Positions 21,661 to 34,625 of a stretch of DNA of 64,000 bases are shown in pieces. This stretch comes from Carettochelys insculpta (lineage: Eukaryota > Chordata > Testudines > Carettochelyidae). The notes under the pieces are model-generated. The model made no database searches. It was not told the origin of the DNA and worked only from the letters and a program-made list of their open reading frames with translations. The stretch covers positions 29,728,598 to 29,792,597 of the forward strand of contig NC_134138.1 of NCBI RefSeq assembly GCF_033958435.1. The letters run 5' to 3'. A program made the position numbers and the translations under genes. Position 1 is the stretch's first letter. Each line of letters opens with the position of its first letter.

Positions 21661-24117
21661 ATGCTAACAGTTAAAAGCTAAAATACAATATCCACTGATT
21701 TGTGCAACTTGGCTCTATAAGCCTCCTGTGAAAACAGAAACTATCAATTTGTAAAGCTCCGTGGTTAAATGATGAAGATTCATTTTTTTCCTAATATCAG
21801 ATGGTTGGATTTAAATTTAATATGTACGTTAAGAAATTTTTCTGCCCTTCATTAGCCTTTGATTTTGTAATAGGACTCCCATGCAGTCAGCTAGAATTAC
21901 TGTTACCTATTAAAATTTTATTCTAGGAGCTGGGAGAAGGTTTGTTCCCTAACCAGGGCGTGCTCCCCAGCCTCCTTCATGCTGCATTCCAGCCTATATA
22001 AAAGCCTTTCAGCTCGTGTCGGGTGAAGTCCCTACAGAATACATTTCTTAGTTGACAAGACCGTGTTCAGATGAAGGCATTATGGGCATATCTGACACAG
22101 AAGAACTGTCTGTGCTTTGTCTGTCTGTACAGCATCAGCATATCTTGGCTAACAGCACAAACCTCATGTGCTTCTTCACCTCTCCTCCCCGCTTGTTATT
22201 TCAGTTGTCTCTCTTCGGCAGGGCCTGCGTGCTTTTTTGTAACACAGGCATGAAAGCAAACGCTCTGCCCTTTTTCTCCCCTGCATTCTCTCCCTCTGCT
22301 TGTCTAGGGTGCATCTAAGAAATGTTCTCCCACCTAGCATTGTAATACTATTGTTTTAACTTGCATGCTGTGATTCAGTGACTTAATTATTTGAAACAGT
22401 GACAGACCTGTCAAGAGACTTGGATGCTCTGATCATATGGATTTCCAATCATGTCTGACTGGAAATCAGATGCTCAAACAAACTCCAGTGATAGCAGATA
22501 CTGCAGTAATAGGCTTCTTTACAAATGCAGCTGGAGGGACAGGCTTTCCCTGTGGGGTAGCTGTTAAATTAATGACTGCATGACCATCTTCTAGTGTGTG
22601 TGGACAGGCACTTAAAATACATGTCCGCAACTTCCAGCTTCCTCCCAGGCCTGTGTTCTATTGCTGCTTTTCCCTGTAATTCGCATAGTTACCAAACTGA
22701 AGTCATATTCTTTCTTAATCTCCTCGGGAAAGTCCAAATTCTTGGTATTACAGGCCATTTAGACAAGAGGAGCTTGATTGGTATTCACGGTGAAGTCGCA
22801 CTGTGGGTGGTGAATGGAAAAAAAGTAAATAGTGCCTTTAGCTATGTTTAGTTTTGTGGTTCAGTTTCCGTTCCCAGGAATAAAATAATGATTTAAAAAT
22901 TCATGCAGTGTCATACATGCATGAACAACATGTTAAGGAAACAATTAACATTTCATTGCCGTGATGTTTCAGACAGTAAAACTAAAAAATTACTTTATTG
23001 GGTGGGAGGCGGAGCCTAACCTCAGGAGGATTATTCTTTTGCTAGGCCTTTACCCTACTTTGTTGTATGACTCCACACATACTGATAGTCCATTTGAACG
23101 GTAGTGCAAGGAGGTATTATGTGCAGAAGTATTTGCAGGATTGGGTCCTTAATGAGAAGTTAACATTGAAAGGGCTGCTATTCATTTCTGTGTACCTAAG
23201 AAAGGAGGGTGATGGGAGTTGGGCAAACCCTTTAAAAAGCTATGGAAATTTAAAAGTAGCTTTTGTTGTAGGATTCATATAAAAAGACTATTTAAAAAAG
23301 AAATGACAGTGAAACTGAACCAACTTGCAATCACTCCCCAAGGTTCCAGGCTCATCACAAACCATTTGAGTTCAGTCTTCTAGTTTATATGATGCCAGCT
23401 GAACCCCAAGATGTATTTGACAGCCTTGTAATTCTCCTACGGATCATTTATTCTCTGCTTACATTTGTATGTTATGACCTCATTCCCTGGACTGTCGAAG
23501 ATAAATGTCCTATCAGAATGAAACCCATTGTGACATGCCCTCTCTTGGTAACGTTTAGCATTTGGAAGGGGGACACTATATTTTTCTTGGCTGTACCATA
23601 GTTATAACTCATGTGAACCAGGCTTATCCTTGGAGGATATGAAGTTTCCATCCTCATGAATGAGCGGTAGCATTTCACAGTCCCCCATTATTTATTTCCC
23701 TTATTAGTTTTTAGTTGTAATAAAATAAACAAAACTGTACAGATCCATAACTTAGGGCTGACAGGCTGAGAAGCCTGGCTAGGTTCTCTGTTAATGGTCT
23801 CCATATTTCTCAGCGTCTCCCCCACCCCCTTCCCACTTTATCGATCGAGGGAGAATAACTGGTGGTGGAATCTTTCTGGTGGTTGCAATAGAAACTGAGG
23901 CAGCAGCTGTATTTATTGTTTGTGAAGAAGAGCTCTGACCAATAGGGGGAGAGCTGTGTGGACAGACTAACCCAGGGATACCCACTAAGGCTAAATAAAT
24001 ACTCCAGTATTCTAAATTGTAAATATGTGTATATCCCAGTGTATGTGTTAGAGAGAGTACACTTTGAAAGTTCTTTTCTGGGGCAAGAGAAAATAAAGGT
24101 TCTCAAGGTATTCCTTT
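21661..24117. other. No gene seen; possible promoter-like TATA near 21996
   Basis: Unrecognised sequence. At about 21994-22003 the string TATATAAAAG lies in a moderately GC-rich setting, similar to a TATA box of a gene or an LTR, but no downstream gene or flanking LTR structure is visible. Frames up to 88 codons are not recognisable. Confidence 0.35.
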
Positions 24118-24119
24118 TA

Positions 24120-24428
24120 CAAGGTGAACCCCTCTAGGCTGGCACCGTCCGGACTGACCAGTGACAAATGAGAGAATTTGCTGGACCATGAGAGGTCAGT
24201 TTTGTTTAGCAGCATTGCCAACACTTTCACTGCTTACTGGGCTCTTAGAAGACACTTAGGAGTAAATTACAGCTAAATAACTGCACATAATACTGAATGC
24301 CAGGACTGGTGGCTGTAAACAAACTTTATGGGACTACGGGAAACTTGGCCACACCCATGATAAGTGGTCATCTGGCTAACTAAAATCTTGCTGGACAAGA
24401 GAGTGCTTGACTAGAGACGTTCAACCTG
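24120..24428. mobile_element. Tigger/pogo-like MITE with TA target
   Basis: A 309-bp element flanked by TA (24118-24119 and 24429-24430). The inverted ends CAAGGTGAACCCCTCTAGGC and GACTAGAGACGTTCAACCTG match at 18 of 25 positions over 25 bp. TA duplication and 'CAGGTTGAAC' type ends are typical of pogo/Tigger elements. No coding sequence. A partial relative is at 17990-18242. Confidence 0.75.
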
Positions 24429-24699
24429 TACTTAAATATGAAGGCCTCTGGAGCTGGTAATATCCCTAGGACCAGAAGGAACTTTTAAAGTTCATCCACT
24501 GCATGCGCATATAGCGAGAGGTGTGTACAGATGAGTTTGGGTGTGAGGAGTGAGTATTTTGCGGCATGAGTATTTTGTGTGTGTTTATGCCTGTACAAAT
24601 ATGTGTGCATGAGTATATGCGCATTTATAAGTATAGGGTAAACTATAAATTACACATATAACTCTAAAACACATGGCTTAAAAATAACTTCAGTTCTGT

Positions 24700-25440
24700 G
24701 CTGTGGTTGGTTGAGAGAAGTAGCATAGTATGCTGTGGCAAGGCTGGCCAGGCTCCTGGGCTCCAGGCCTCTATTTAGTCCACTCTCCCCTGGTCTGGAC
24801 ACCGCTGCCCTTTATGAGGAGGGAAAAGGGGGAAGATGGTGGTCTGGGAGGAACCTGGGCCCCACCCACTCGTTCTGGGTTCCAGCCCAGGGACCCTGTG
24901 TGCCTGCTGGTGGTGGGGGAGGGCTCCCCTTCTTATGAGCACCACAGCCCTTCCCTGGGCCGCTTCCCCAGACAATTTCTCCCCGCCACCCCGTACCTCC
25001 TCCAGGTATTGGCAGTGGTAGTAGCAGCAGCCTGTTCCCCCTCCTCGTTGGGCTTCTCCTGTGGATTCAGCCTGCTTGGCCTTACTCCAAATCCCAGGCC
25101 TCCGGGGCAGGGGCTTTAGCCCCTTGTGGCTGAGCACTCCTCTCCTCCTTTTGGTGCCTGTAGAAAACTCGCTTTGCTTTGTTCCTGTCCTTTTCTCTCC
25201 TCCTCTCTCTCTCCCCCTGCCTACTGGGCAAGGGTTCTTTTAAAAGCAGGCTTAAGTGGGACAAGCTGGCCCCAGTTGACACAGGGCATCTTCTTCCCCA
25301 GCTGCTCACACCCTGCTTGTTTTCCTGCCCTGCTTTTCCCTCTCGTTCTTACCCCTTCCCAGTCTTCCCTTGTCACAATGCATAGCCCCAGACACTGGGA
25401 TTTTGGCACATCCAGTAACAGACTTTTTTGCATTTGTTTT
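24700..25440. other. GC-rich, pyrimidine-rich island of unknown origin
   Basis: This interval is clearly more GC-rich than its surroundings and has a C/T-rich stretch (about 25180-25230). Open frames of 110-129 codons occur on both strands with biased composition and no recognisable domain. It may be a fragment of an LTR or DNA transposon, but I cannot place it. Confidence 0.35.
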
Positions 25441-27760
25441 CAGTCACCTTTATTCTAATGAAGAATTCAGAAAAATCTGCAAATAATTGACAAGGTTGTG
25501 TACTCTACAAAATCTTCTGCAATTAATGGAATTTCATGAATGAGTCTGATGTTTTGAGTAATAGAAAATGGGAAGAATGAGACCTGTGAATAGTTATTAT
25601 TATTTCATATACTATTCTGAAAGATCCTACAATTCTTGTAGTTTAGCAGTCTCTCGCAACGTTTTTGTGTAGATATTTAACCATTACTGAAATGCAGCTA
25701 CCAGATAGAAACACATCAGCTGTTTAACAGCATGCAGCCATATTACTTAAGAGAACAAATAGAATTGACAGCAGTGTCCAATTGAAACATTGGTGCAAAC
25801 TTTCTCTGGGCATAATGTCAATACCTGGATTGAAATTTGTCTGGAATGCTGGAAGTAAAGTGGTTTTCTGCAAAAGGATCTTCACTGACTCTGTGACTGT
25901 CCAGGGACAGAAGTATAATTTACAACAAAAATAAAGAAAAGGGAATAAAATATGTGCATAAATATATGTGACAGAGATGAATCTGAGCTGCGAAATCCAA
26001 ATGTGGATTTCAAACTAGATCATTTTTTTTAAAGTTGTGAAATATTTTCCGTTTTTCATTCCAACTGGCTTGTTCCCAGGCTCTCTTTCCATTGTAAGCT
26101 ATCTAAGAAAAGTGCTGCTCCTAGTTCTTCTTGTTTTATATAAAATTTATTAATCATTATTTATTTATTATTTATTAATTTATTATTTAATCATTAATAA
26201 CCTAAGGGGAAATTAGAGTAAAATTGTAGGCACCTGATCCTCTAGCTCTGGACCCTCTTCTGAGGGGTTATCCATTCTGGAGAAGGATTTTTAACATTTT
26301 TTCATTTCCTGGGCTCATCACTTGAGGGGTTTCTTTTGGACTGCTCTCTGAGCTTCTTATTTTCTCTCTTCCCTGTTTTTATACTTGCAATGTATTGTGA
26401 GGCTGACATACACCATCACCACCGATAACCTGAAAACAAATTGCCTCCGTAAACTGAATCGCACCAGCCCTATGAATATCCCCGTCATCTGTTGCTATTA
26501 GTGACCTTTTTTTTTTCAGTCCCCCGGACACTGGTCTTAACATCCCTGTGCCCCCAGACATGACTCACAGGATAGATGATCAAGCATCAATGACAAATTA
26601 GTTTATCACAAATATACAAAAAAAGAAATGAGGTGCAACAGATTTGAGGCTAGCTAGACATCTAAAAAGCAAATGTGACCTTGTGCAATGTGTGTGTGTG
26701 TCAAGTTGTGTAAGAAAGTGCTAATGCTTCCTGTCCAGGAGTGAGATGAGCTTTTTTTGGTTCCCTGGGCACCTGACCTTTTTTAGATACAAATGCAGAA
26801 TATCTGGTAAGTTCTGACCCACTTCTATATACAACTGTTCCAGCTGCTCCCAAAGAAATATTTTAGGGGACAGGAAAAGGAAGAGACAAAAGAACAAACT
26901 TAGTCTCAGGTGGCTCACATTCTTTTCCCCGTTCCTTTCAAAATGTTCCCTTTATTTTAGGCAACAGATTTCATAACAGAAGTGAGGGAAGATATTTTGG
27001 GCATCAGCATTCTACTTGTAGAGTTTTAAGGGTGGCTCCATTCCACCATGCCCAAGAGAGAGAGAAAGGAAGTGCTTGTGCCATTTTTAACATACCTGTT
27101 TTCTGCTCTTGCTCATCAGTAGCTTAACAACCACAAAAGGTGTCAAGTCCAGTGGAGTTCCCCACCCACTACATTCGTCTGTCTCCTGTTTTCTCTTCTC
27201 CTTATCTTTCCTGCCTTCCATGCCTGAACAAACACCTCAGGCAGTGTCATTCTAGTTCTGGTGGCCACCAGTTCAACATCCTTGCCAGCGTAGTGCCATG
27301 ATCCAGACGAGACCCTAACTTGGCTCGTAGATAGTAAGCTCTCTGGATCAAGGACTGTTTCTTGTTAAACGTGTGCACAATCACAAGCACAATATGGCCT
27401 CAGTCAGTCCTTTAATGGTCTTCATAATACCAATAATAATAATAGATTACAACATTCCATAGCTCTAATTCTACATGGCATTAAGGACCGTGGCCTCGGT
27501 CATTCTCTCATCTTTATCAGCAGCATTTGTTTGTCTTCTGCAAGGCTCCAGGAACCTCCTTTCCAACAGAATCAGTCTGTGCGTGGCATTTGTTAGCCTG
27601 TTTTCATTTTGCTGGTGATGCCCTGTTTCAGGAATACCATCTATCCTACTTGTGAAACCTATGCTTTAAAAGGCTAAATTAAAGAACTGTGCATGCATAT
27701 AACTGAGCATGCATGTTTTTTATTAGTAGTTCTCAAGAGCTTTATATATGGAGTGAGTAG
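25441..27760. other. No gene seen; AT-rich with TTATT tract
   Basis: No recognisable coding region. A low-complexity tract of TTATT and ATTTA motifs occupies about 26143-26200, and a short GT run lies near 26690-26700. Confidence 0.5.
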
Positions 27761-27764
27761 CATC

Positions 27765-27895
27765 TCTGCCATTTTGCAGGTGGGAAAATTGAGGAACAGA
27801 GGTAAAATTATTTATCCAAGGTCACCAAAGAGAGAAAGGAGTAGAATGCAGATCTCCTGGGCCCATTACATCACACTGCCTCATCAAAACTGTCA
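27765..27895 (-). mobile_element. MIR-like SINE, reverse
   Basis: The plus strand reads CCATTTTGCAGGTGGGAAAA, TTGAGGAACAGAGGTAAAAT, TTATCCAAGGTCACCAAAG and GCAGATCTCCTGGGCCCATT. These are the reverse-complement landmarks of a MIR-type SINE in the right order. Confidence 0.75.
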
Positions 27896-27944
27896 CAGCC
27901 ACCTGCTTTTTTCTGTATGGTATATCTGACCTTTAAAATATTAA

Positions 27945-28065
27945 ACTCATGGGGCAGGGATTCTCATGTATTATCTATTTGTACAGTGTCTAGCACAATG
28001 GCACCCAACCTGGCAATGGCCTTTAGGCCCTAATGCCGTGTGAACATTTAATCTATATTTTAGAA
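27945..28065 (+). mobile_element. Old LINE/SINE tail (L2/MIR-like)
   Basis: Blocks CATGGGGCAGGGATTCTCAT, GTACAGTGTCTAGCACAATG and CCTTTAGGCCCTAATG resemble the '3-prime tail' pattern of ancient amniote repeats ('gcctagcacaatgg'). Family assignment is from memory. Confidence 0.5.
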
Positions 28066-28405
28066 ACTTTGTCTTTCTATCCATCTGTGAGTCTGTCCAA
28101 GAACTCCTCGTAAATGGTAAGAGCTAGGACCACTAAATTTGATGGGCAGCCTCCTCTTATAACTTAAAGCAAGGTAAGGATTTGGTTGTGCCAGGACAAA
28201 GGGATGTGCCTGGAATTTGAATGTTTCTCATAAGATGGAAAGGGAGGAGTCTGGTAGGAGGGACAGTTATACTGCAGAATGACCACAGGGGGCAGCCAGG
28301 GGCCAGAAATGGGTACTGGAACTGCTATAACCCCATTGGGCCCTCAGGAGATAGGGCTGGAGAAAGGGATAGCTAACTACCATATATTTCAGAGATTGTC
28401 TGTTC

Positions 28406-28777
28406 GTCTGTGTCTACACTTACCAAAAACTTCAGCTCCTCATTAGCATGCCATTGACTGCAGCACTTCGAAATTGCCGTGTTTTGCTCCCATATGGCTC
28501 ATCTACACAGGGGTCCTTTTTGAAGGGACCCCACCATCATCAAAATCCCCTTATTCCTATGACCTCATAGGAATAAGGGTATTTTGATGTTGGCAGGGCC
28601 CTTTCGAAAAGGACCCCCTGTAGACGAGACACGTGGGAGCAAAGCGTGACAATTTTGAAGTGCTGTGGCTGGCGGCATGCTAATGAGGTGCTGAATGTGC
28701 ATTTCAGTACCTCGTTATTCTTCGATCTGGCCATGAGCCTGGCCATTTCAAAGTTTTTGGTAAATGTAGATGTAGCC
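28406..28777. mobile_element. Palindromic MITE, 3-bp TSD family
   Basis: Inverted ends GTCTGTGTCTACACTTACC and GGTAAATGTAGATGTAGCC. The arms carry CCTCATTAGCATGCC and the complementary GGCATGCTAATGAGG, and pair around CCCTTATTCCTATGACCTCA near 28545-28575. Flanking trinucleotides TTC (28403-28405) and TTT (28778-28780) differ by one base. A possible reading frame on the minus strand (28540-28845) runs through the palindrome and is not a gene. Confidence 0.75.
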
Positions 28778-31085
28778 TTTGTGTCTCTGTTCCCCGGCTG
28801 GGGGACAAGCATCCTTTCCAAGGCTGTGTTTGCTGCAGCAGCCATGGACAGGTGCTTCTCACCTGGCCTCAGACTGCTGCTGTAAGAGAGGGCTGGGCGT
28901 GTCCTCTGTCCCCCAGGAAGCCTGCATACTGAACCTTTTCATCTCCAGTCCCACCCCAGGACAACAAAGAAAAACAATTCTTGTTTGGGTTAAGGACCGG
29001 AGCAGTGCCAAATAAATCTTGTAGCAGTAATATATGTACATGCGCATTTCGTAAGTGTCAGTGAGTAAGTTACAAAGTGCAGTGCCAGTGCTCTTTCATT
29101 GGGTTTTTGTCATAACAGGTGTTGGAGGAGGTTAGTAAGCACAACAGGATTATTACATTGCAACCGTCGCAGTCTGTAAAAGATTCTTAATTCCTCTTTG
29201 AATTGTTCATTGCCAATCTGCTTAGCATATGCAACATCAGCTCGTCATCTCCCACTGTGCAACTTTGGGCAGCTGAGCTTGTTTCTCTGCATCTTAAATT
29301 AGTACTGGAAGCTAGTCCCCCTTTCTCAGTCCTGCTGGACAGGCCCGCACTTGCTTGTTTAGAGCTCTGATTTATTCTGCCTGTTTAGGCTTGTGCTGAC
29401 AATTATTTTTTCTTTTGAAGTGCATGATATAACTCAAGAGGCCAATGTGAGGTCACTGTAAGCCACACAACACAGTAATTACTGGCAAATGCTGATTGCC
29501 TTTGTGCTCAGATGATTTCGGAGAATGTTGCATGAAGGTGTAAACCGATAATTTCCTTTTAGCTTCTGTTAGCAGTGTAATCAAAGGGATTCCCACTCAT
29601 TTAGCATCATTTCAGTTCACTTTGCAGCAGCCTTGTCAGCCAAGAAATACCCTGGTGAGCTCGTGGTCCAAAAAGACGTAGAGAGACTTTTTTTCCTAAG
29701 TAGCACAAAAGCAACTAGCTCTCCAAGCCCCCAAAGAAAATACTCTTGTTTTAGACTTTCTTTTCTAATGACTAGTTGTTCAGTTTGTTTTTACATAAGT
29801 GCAGGGAAGTGAAATCTTTAAAGTAAATTGCCAGAATTCTTTTACATTAGTTCACAGAAATTAAAATTAATAGATTGCTTCAAACAGAGGGATTTTCCTC
29901 CTTCCCTCATCTCCTCTCTGTCTTCTAGTGTCTAGGGCCACATCTATGTACATTACCCAGAAGATCAGCCTGCTCAAGGTCGATCTTCCGGAGTTTGATT
30001 TTGTACATCTGGCAGGGCTGTTCTCTATTTCTGTTCTGGTGGGGTTGTTCACTGCTGCTATCTTGAGGAGTAAGGGAAGCTGATGAGAGAAACTCTCCCG
30101 TCGACCTTCCTTGGTGAGGACAGCCAGGTAAGTCGATTTCAGGTAAATCAAGTCTAGTCATGCAATTGCGTAAATAGATTTGCATATCTGAAATTGACTT
30201 ATTTTCCTTGGGTAGACCAAGTCTACTTAACAAACCAGGACCCAGGGTAATTGTAAGGAAAGAGAATGATTGGGCTGGGGGAAGGGAGGGTGGGGGTTGG
30301 AATGTAATTGCTAAAGGCTTTGAGTTCAGACCACATGCGAAAGTTTGAAGGAGATTTTAATATTGTTGGCAACCCCAGCTAAAGACATGCTAAAATGGTT
30401 TATTGTCTTCAATGGGAAACCTCATTGATTGCTGTTAAGTATATTCATTTCTTATAAGTGAAATTTAGCCATTTTTGTGCAAAAATCCGTGGGGTTCTTT
30501 ATAAGTGTGTGTAGTTGACATAGTAGACTGTCTTTAGTTCACTCTATGTGGGATGATTCATTGTGAATTATCAATTTTAACATATTAGCAAGCATTGTTT
30601 ATTTCTGGTTTTATCCTTCTCAGTCTACTCCTGGATACACGTTCTTGACCCTAATACACAATCTAATGCAGTTCTTGCTGCCAGCCAAACAGAGCTATGT
30701 TTCAAGACAGGGTTAATGAGAGTTTTAGGATTTGATCTCCCATCACATTGTGCTTAAGTCACATTCAACCATGTTGCCAAAAGGGAGGGCAGGGGAAGAA
30801 AGAAAGAAGCAAGTAAAGGTTGGCTTTTTATCGAAAAAAATATGCACACGCACACACTTCTGAGTTATGTTTTTTTTTTAATGAAGATGAGCTTTGTATT
30901 GAAGTTAGGATACGGAATAATGGGTATTTTGACTAGTCAGCAGCATTAACTAAATTTGAGATCATATTAATCTTTCCTTCACGTACCACTTCAAAAAAAA
31001 CAGTCAATCCTGCCTTGACATAAACTTTTGAACTTGGCATAGCGCTGGTCTTCAATGAGGGAAGGTGTCTCTCTTCCTGCTTTTA
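28778..31085. other. No gene seen; one possible foldback at 29935-30235
   Basis: Mostly unrecognised. Around 29935-30235 the pieces GGCCACATCTATGTACATTA, AAGGTCGATCTTCC, GTCGACCTTCCTTGG and TGGGTAGACCAAGTC suggest another 'GTCTACA'-type foldback transposon with diverged arms, but I could not fix its ends or a target duplication. Confidence 0.35.
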
Positions 31086-31087
31086 CA

Positions 31088-31412
31088 CAGTAAACTCTTT
31101 CATATCCAGCCTTCTCTCATCTGGAACTCTCAGATAACCGGCATTTTAACTCTAAGTAAAATTTTAGTTACCTTTGCAATAAGTACTGTATAGTGAAAGT
31201 AAATATAAATAAATACAGCATAAGTTTACGTGTACAATACTACTGTAGCTGGTAAATAAAGTACTCTGCATACATTTTTGTTTATGTCTTAATGTCTAAT
31301 CTTGTTTTCTTTACTGTTGTATATTGCTAGGGATACTTCTCTATTATCCAGAATATTTGAATATCTGGCAACCTGCTGGCCCTGGGACTGCTGGATATGA
31401 AAGAGTTTACTG
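31088..31412. mobile_element. Tigger/pogo-like MITE with perfect 23-bp inverted ends
   Basis: Ends 31088-31110 and 31390-31412 are perfect inverted repeats over 23 bp (begins CAGTAAACTCTTTCATATCC). The 3' flank is TA (31413-31414) and the 5' flank CA (31086-31087), a likely TA duplication with one C/T change. The 325-bp interior has no reading frame. This matches the look of short pogo/Tigger derivatives. Perfect ends suggest it is younger than the others of its class here. Confidence 0.85.
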
Positions 31413-32988
31413 TATCTCAAACATATCTGAAATTACTAGGATCAATTTTTCAAAAACTGCTTGATTTCAAGAAAGCTAAAGTTGTAAAGCTAAAATGTTA
31501 GCTTGAATTAACCATGATAAACATAAAATATATAAAATTTGTACATTCTGTTTCTGCTCAGTTTAATTTTAATGGTCGGTTTGAGCTATAAATTGGGTCA
31601 CCTTTATATTAATTATTCATATATTCTTGTAATTTCTCCAAACTCTACTGCTAAGTAAAGACAGGTGTCCTTTAGTTGTAAATGTATAAAGGAAGGTGTT
31701 GGCTTGGCCAGGCATCTTGGATAAATAATGTGTGTGCATGGCAACGTCTCTGGTCTCTGGAGACTGGTATCAGAATTACTGTGACCTGCAGATGCACTCT
31801 AGATTTTAAAACACCACCAGTACGCAAGAGGAGGAAACATTTGCAGCAATGAAATTATTGGTCCCATTACCACCCAGGTATCAAGGAAATGAAGCTTTTC
31901 CATTACAAGATCACAGTAAATCACATGGGGGGGTGCGGGGAGTGATGACAGCCTTGTTAGCACGGGCAAAGTTATGTAATTTATGTATAAATACTTCTGT
32001 GTGTCAGGGCGTGTTATCATTTAGCTGCCCTGAAGTGGCTTTATAGACGTATGGGCGAACACAGTAATTTTGCGTCTGTGTGAATAAGCCAAGTCTGCAC
32101 TCCAGCTCACCTACGATACTGGTAAGAACTGTGGCTTTCTGACCTATTTGTTGGCACTCAACTTGCATTAAAAATCAGTCTGTTAAGCCTATTTATAGGT
32201 TTTAGGTTTAGCCTCTGAACAAAGGCCAGCCAGTTTTTCCTGGTCATCTTTAGTTTTATTAGCATACGATCAGAGTGCCACATAGGCATGCTCCGAGTCC
32301 AGCTGTGACCAGTGTGATAGATAAATATTCCTCAGCCTTCTGGGGCACACTCCCTTTGCATAAGATGTGCAGAACATATTTGTGTAACTCCATATTGGCC
32401 CTGAGACATAAATGTACAAGGCACACAATTTGCTGCCTCTTTATTTGACCAATAAATAATTTGTCCTACCCAATTTCCTCTCCTTCACATGGTGGGTGAG
32501 GAAAAAAAAATATGGCTGTAACTCCACTCTCCCATTTCTTGTCTGCTTATAGCAGAGTGTCACAGGTGTATGTGGCTGCACTGTGCCTAATGCTTTGCAG
32601 ATTACATTATGTCTCACGCGATTACAGGCTGTGCCATCAGTTTCCATTAATTCTCAATATCTTCCTTCTGGGAAAGAATTTTTCTTACAATTAGGCTTGG
32701 CTGTAGAAATGAGTGACCATTTTAATGCTTCCCTGTGGCCCTATTGTTCCCTGACTGATGAAGGGTTGTCATCGTCAGGTTGGAGTGCGTGTCCGGATTA
32801 ACTCAGGTTGACCTGACTCCTTGTGGCCGAGTACAGATTTGTTCTAGGAAATTTCATTTTTACAGTTCCCTCTTCAAGTTTCTGTTTTCATGTCAAGCTC
32901 TTACTGTGTTTCACTAATGGAGTAGGCTTCAATGTGCTCATGTAATCCAGAGCAGTAAACAGCCACAGCAGGGCAAGTATGCCTACGT
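31413..32988. other. No gene seen
   Basis: AT-rich, unrecognised sequence with short chance frames only. Confidence 0.5.
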
Positions 32989-33269
32989 CAGTATTTCTTA
33001 AACTTTTGCAGACCATAGAGCACCAAACAGAAAATATTTTTTGTGCGGAACATCTATGAAAATTTTCTTCAAAGAAAAAAATGTTGTCAGACCAAAAAAA
33101 TCCAAACAGCAACATATACAGCAAAACCAAAATGAAATATTTTAGTCAGGTACCATAGCAATGAAAAAGTATCAGTGTATCTGGTTTTAAGAACAGCAAA
33201 TATATACATGCACTGCATGTCTTTGCCACGCCTGCAAGTTGTTCACGGAATACAGTTTAAGAAACACTC
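32989..33269. mobile_element. Probable hAT-like MITE (TTTCTTAAAC ends)
   Basis: Inverted ends CAGTATTTCTTAAACTTTTG and CAGTTTAAGAAACACTC enclose an A-rich interior of about 280 bp. The ends are of the 'CAGTGTTTCTTAAAC' hAT type. The flanking octamers (GCCTACGT and CCCTGTAC) do not match convincingly, so the duplication has decayed or the boundaries are off. Confidence 0.6.
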
Positions 33270-34206
33270 CCCTGTACTACCTAAAAATTGTTTTGGAATA
33301 GCTGCTTCTGGGAGGGAATCCATCTGATTTTAAAACTTTGCCCCTCTGCTTAGATCTCAAAGAAGAGTACCTGGACAATATCCTTTATGACTTTAAAGTG
33401 TGTTTTGAAATGGCAGACACTTTTCTTAAAGCTTCATCTCTTGCACTCTTGTGATTACATGAGAATCTTAGATCTTATTTTATTGACAAAAACTAAATAC
33501 CCCTCCCCACAAATACTCTGGCCCTCATGGTTGCAGAGAGAAACTTGGAAAGGTAACCTCCAAAATCTCTGAAACTAGAAGAGAATAGTATAATTTTGAG
33601 TGAGTTTTATCCTTTGAATCCATCTCATTCTATTTAAACCAGTCTCCTCATTTCGCAAGGCTGACAGTTATTTGACAAATCTGCAGCACTCTTTTGGGGA
33701 GAAGTAGAGTTTTTCTCTCATTTCATCTACCCACCCCAGAACCTCCTAGCTGCTGGTAGTGCTGGCGGCTGAGAAACTCTATTACATGGCTATGTCTGCA
33801 GTACCACTAGAGGCGTAAGGTACACACGCTAGTTGTGATCGCTGTTTTAGCTTGCCAGCTCATAGCCCCAGCAACTTGGATGGTGGCTAGGATGCAAGTA
33901 TGTACCTTGGCTCTCAGACAGGATTGTACGTGGGGTGGGGAATGAGGGGTGGGAGGGCTGCCTCAGTTTCTGCAGCTGCACTAATAGTTTAAGCTGGTTA
34001 GCTCAAGCAAAATTAGCGTCATTCCATTTACCTGTGCTGGAAAACGTGCCTCCAACTACAATACTGTTGTACCCATGCAGGATGACGTACACCAGCCACA
34101 AAATCCATTTTTCAGTTCTGCATAGTGAATAACTCCAACACCTTCCCCTGCTTCTGATGTTGCTACTTACCAGAGTAAAACTGAGCTAATACTCCATATC
34201 TAACAT

Positions 34207-34625
34207 GCAGTCCTGTAGCACCTTAAAGACTAACAACTATATTGGGTGATGAGCTTTCGTGGGTAAGACCCACTTCTTCAGATTATTGGAGTCGACAGTT
34301 AGAATCGACAGGGTTTGTATGGCTGTGGGGGGAGAGGTTATCTGTCACTACTAGGACGAGTACATGAAGCAAATTAGGTTCAGCAGGATGTGTACAGTTC
34401 ATGCAAATATCAAAGGTGGAGAAATTACTCATTTAATGCATACGATAATTAAGATCACTGTGAAAGCCTAATGTGTTGAATTTGTAAATGAACTCCTGTT
34501 TAGATGTCTCCCTCTGTAATCTTGTGTAAAATCCTTTTGTAGAAGATTGACAACTTTTAAATCAATTATTGAATGTCCAGGGAAGTTCCCCTGTAGGTTT
34601 ATATGTAATCCAGTTCCTAATTCTT
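34207..34625 (-). mobile_element. Penelope-like 3' fragment with GIY-YIG endonuclease relic
   Basis: The plus strand starts with pseudo-LTR sequence (GTCCTGTAGCACCTTAAAGA, GATGAGCTTTCGTGGG, CCCACTTCTTCAGA). On the minus strand the next 400 bp translate into pieces of the endonuclease C-terminus: NFPGHSIIDLKVVNLLQKDF, and after a frameshift RLQRETSKQEFIYKFNTL. They line up with NLPGHTVTDLKVAMLQQKNF and RLQRETAELHFICKFDTL of the element at 60503. The frame is broken and the 5' end, including reverse transcriptase, is missing. The sequences differ enough to be separate subfamilies. Confidence 0.85.

Noticed and set aside
21994..22003. TATA box of a promoter or LTR
   Set aside because: TATATAAAAG is present, but there is no matching LTR, no downstream gene and no other promoter signal. 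Kept only as a remark.
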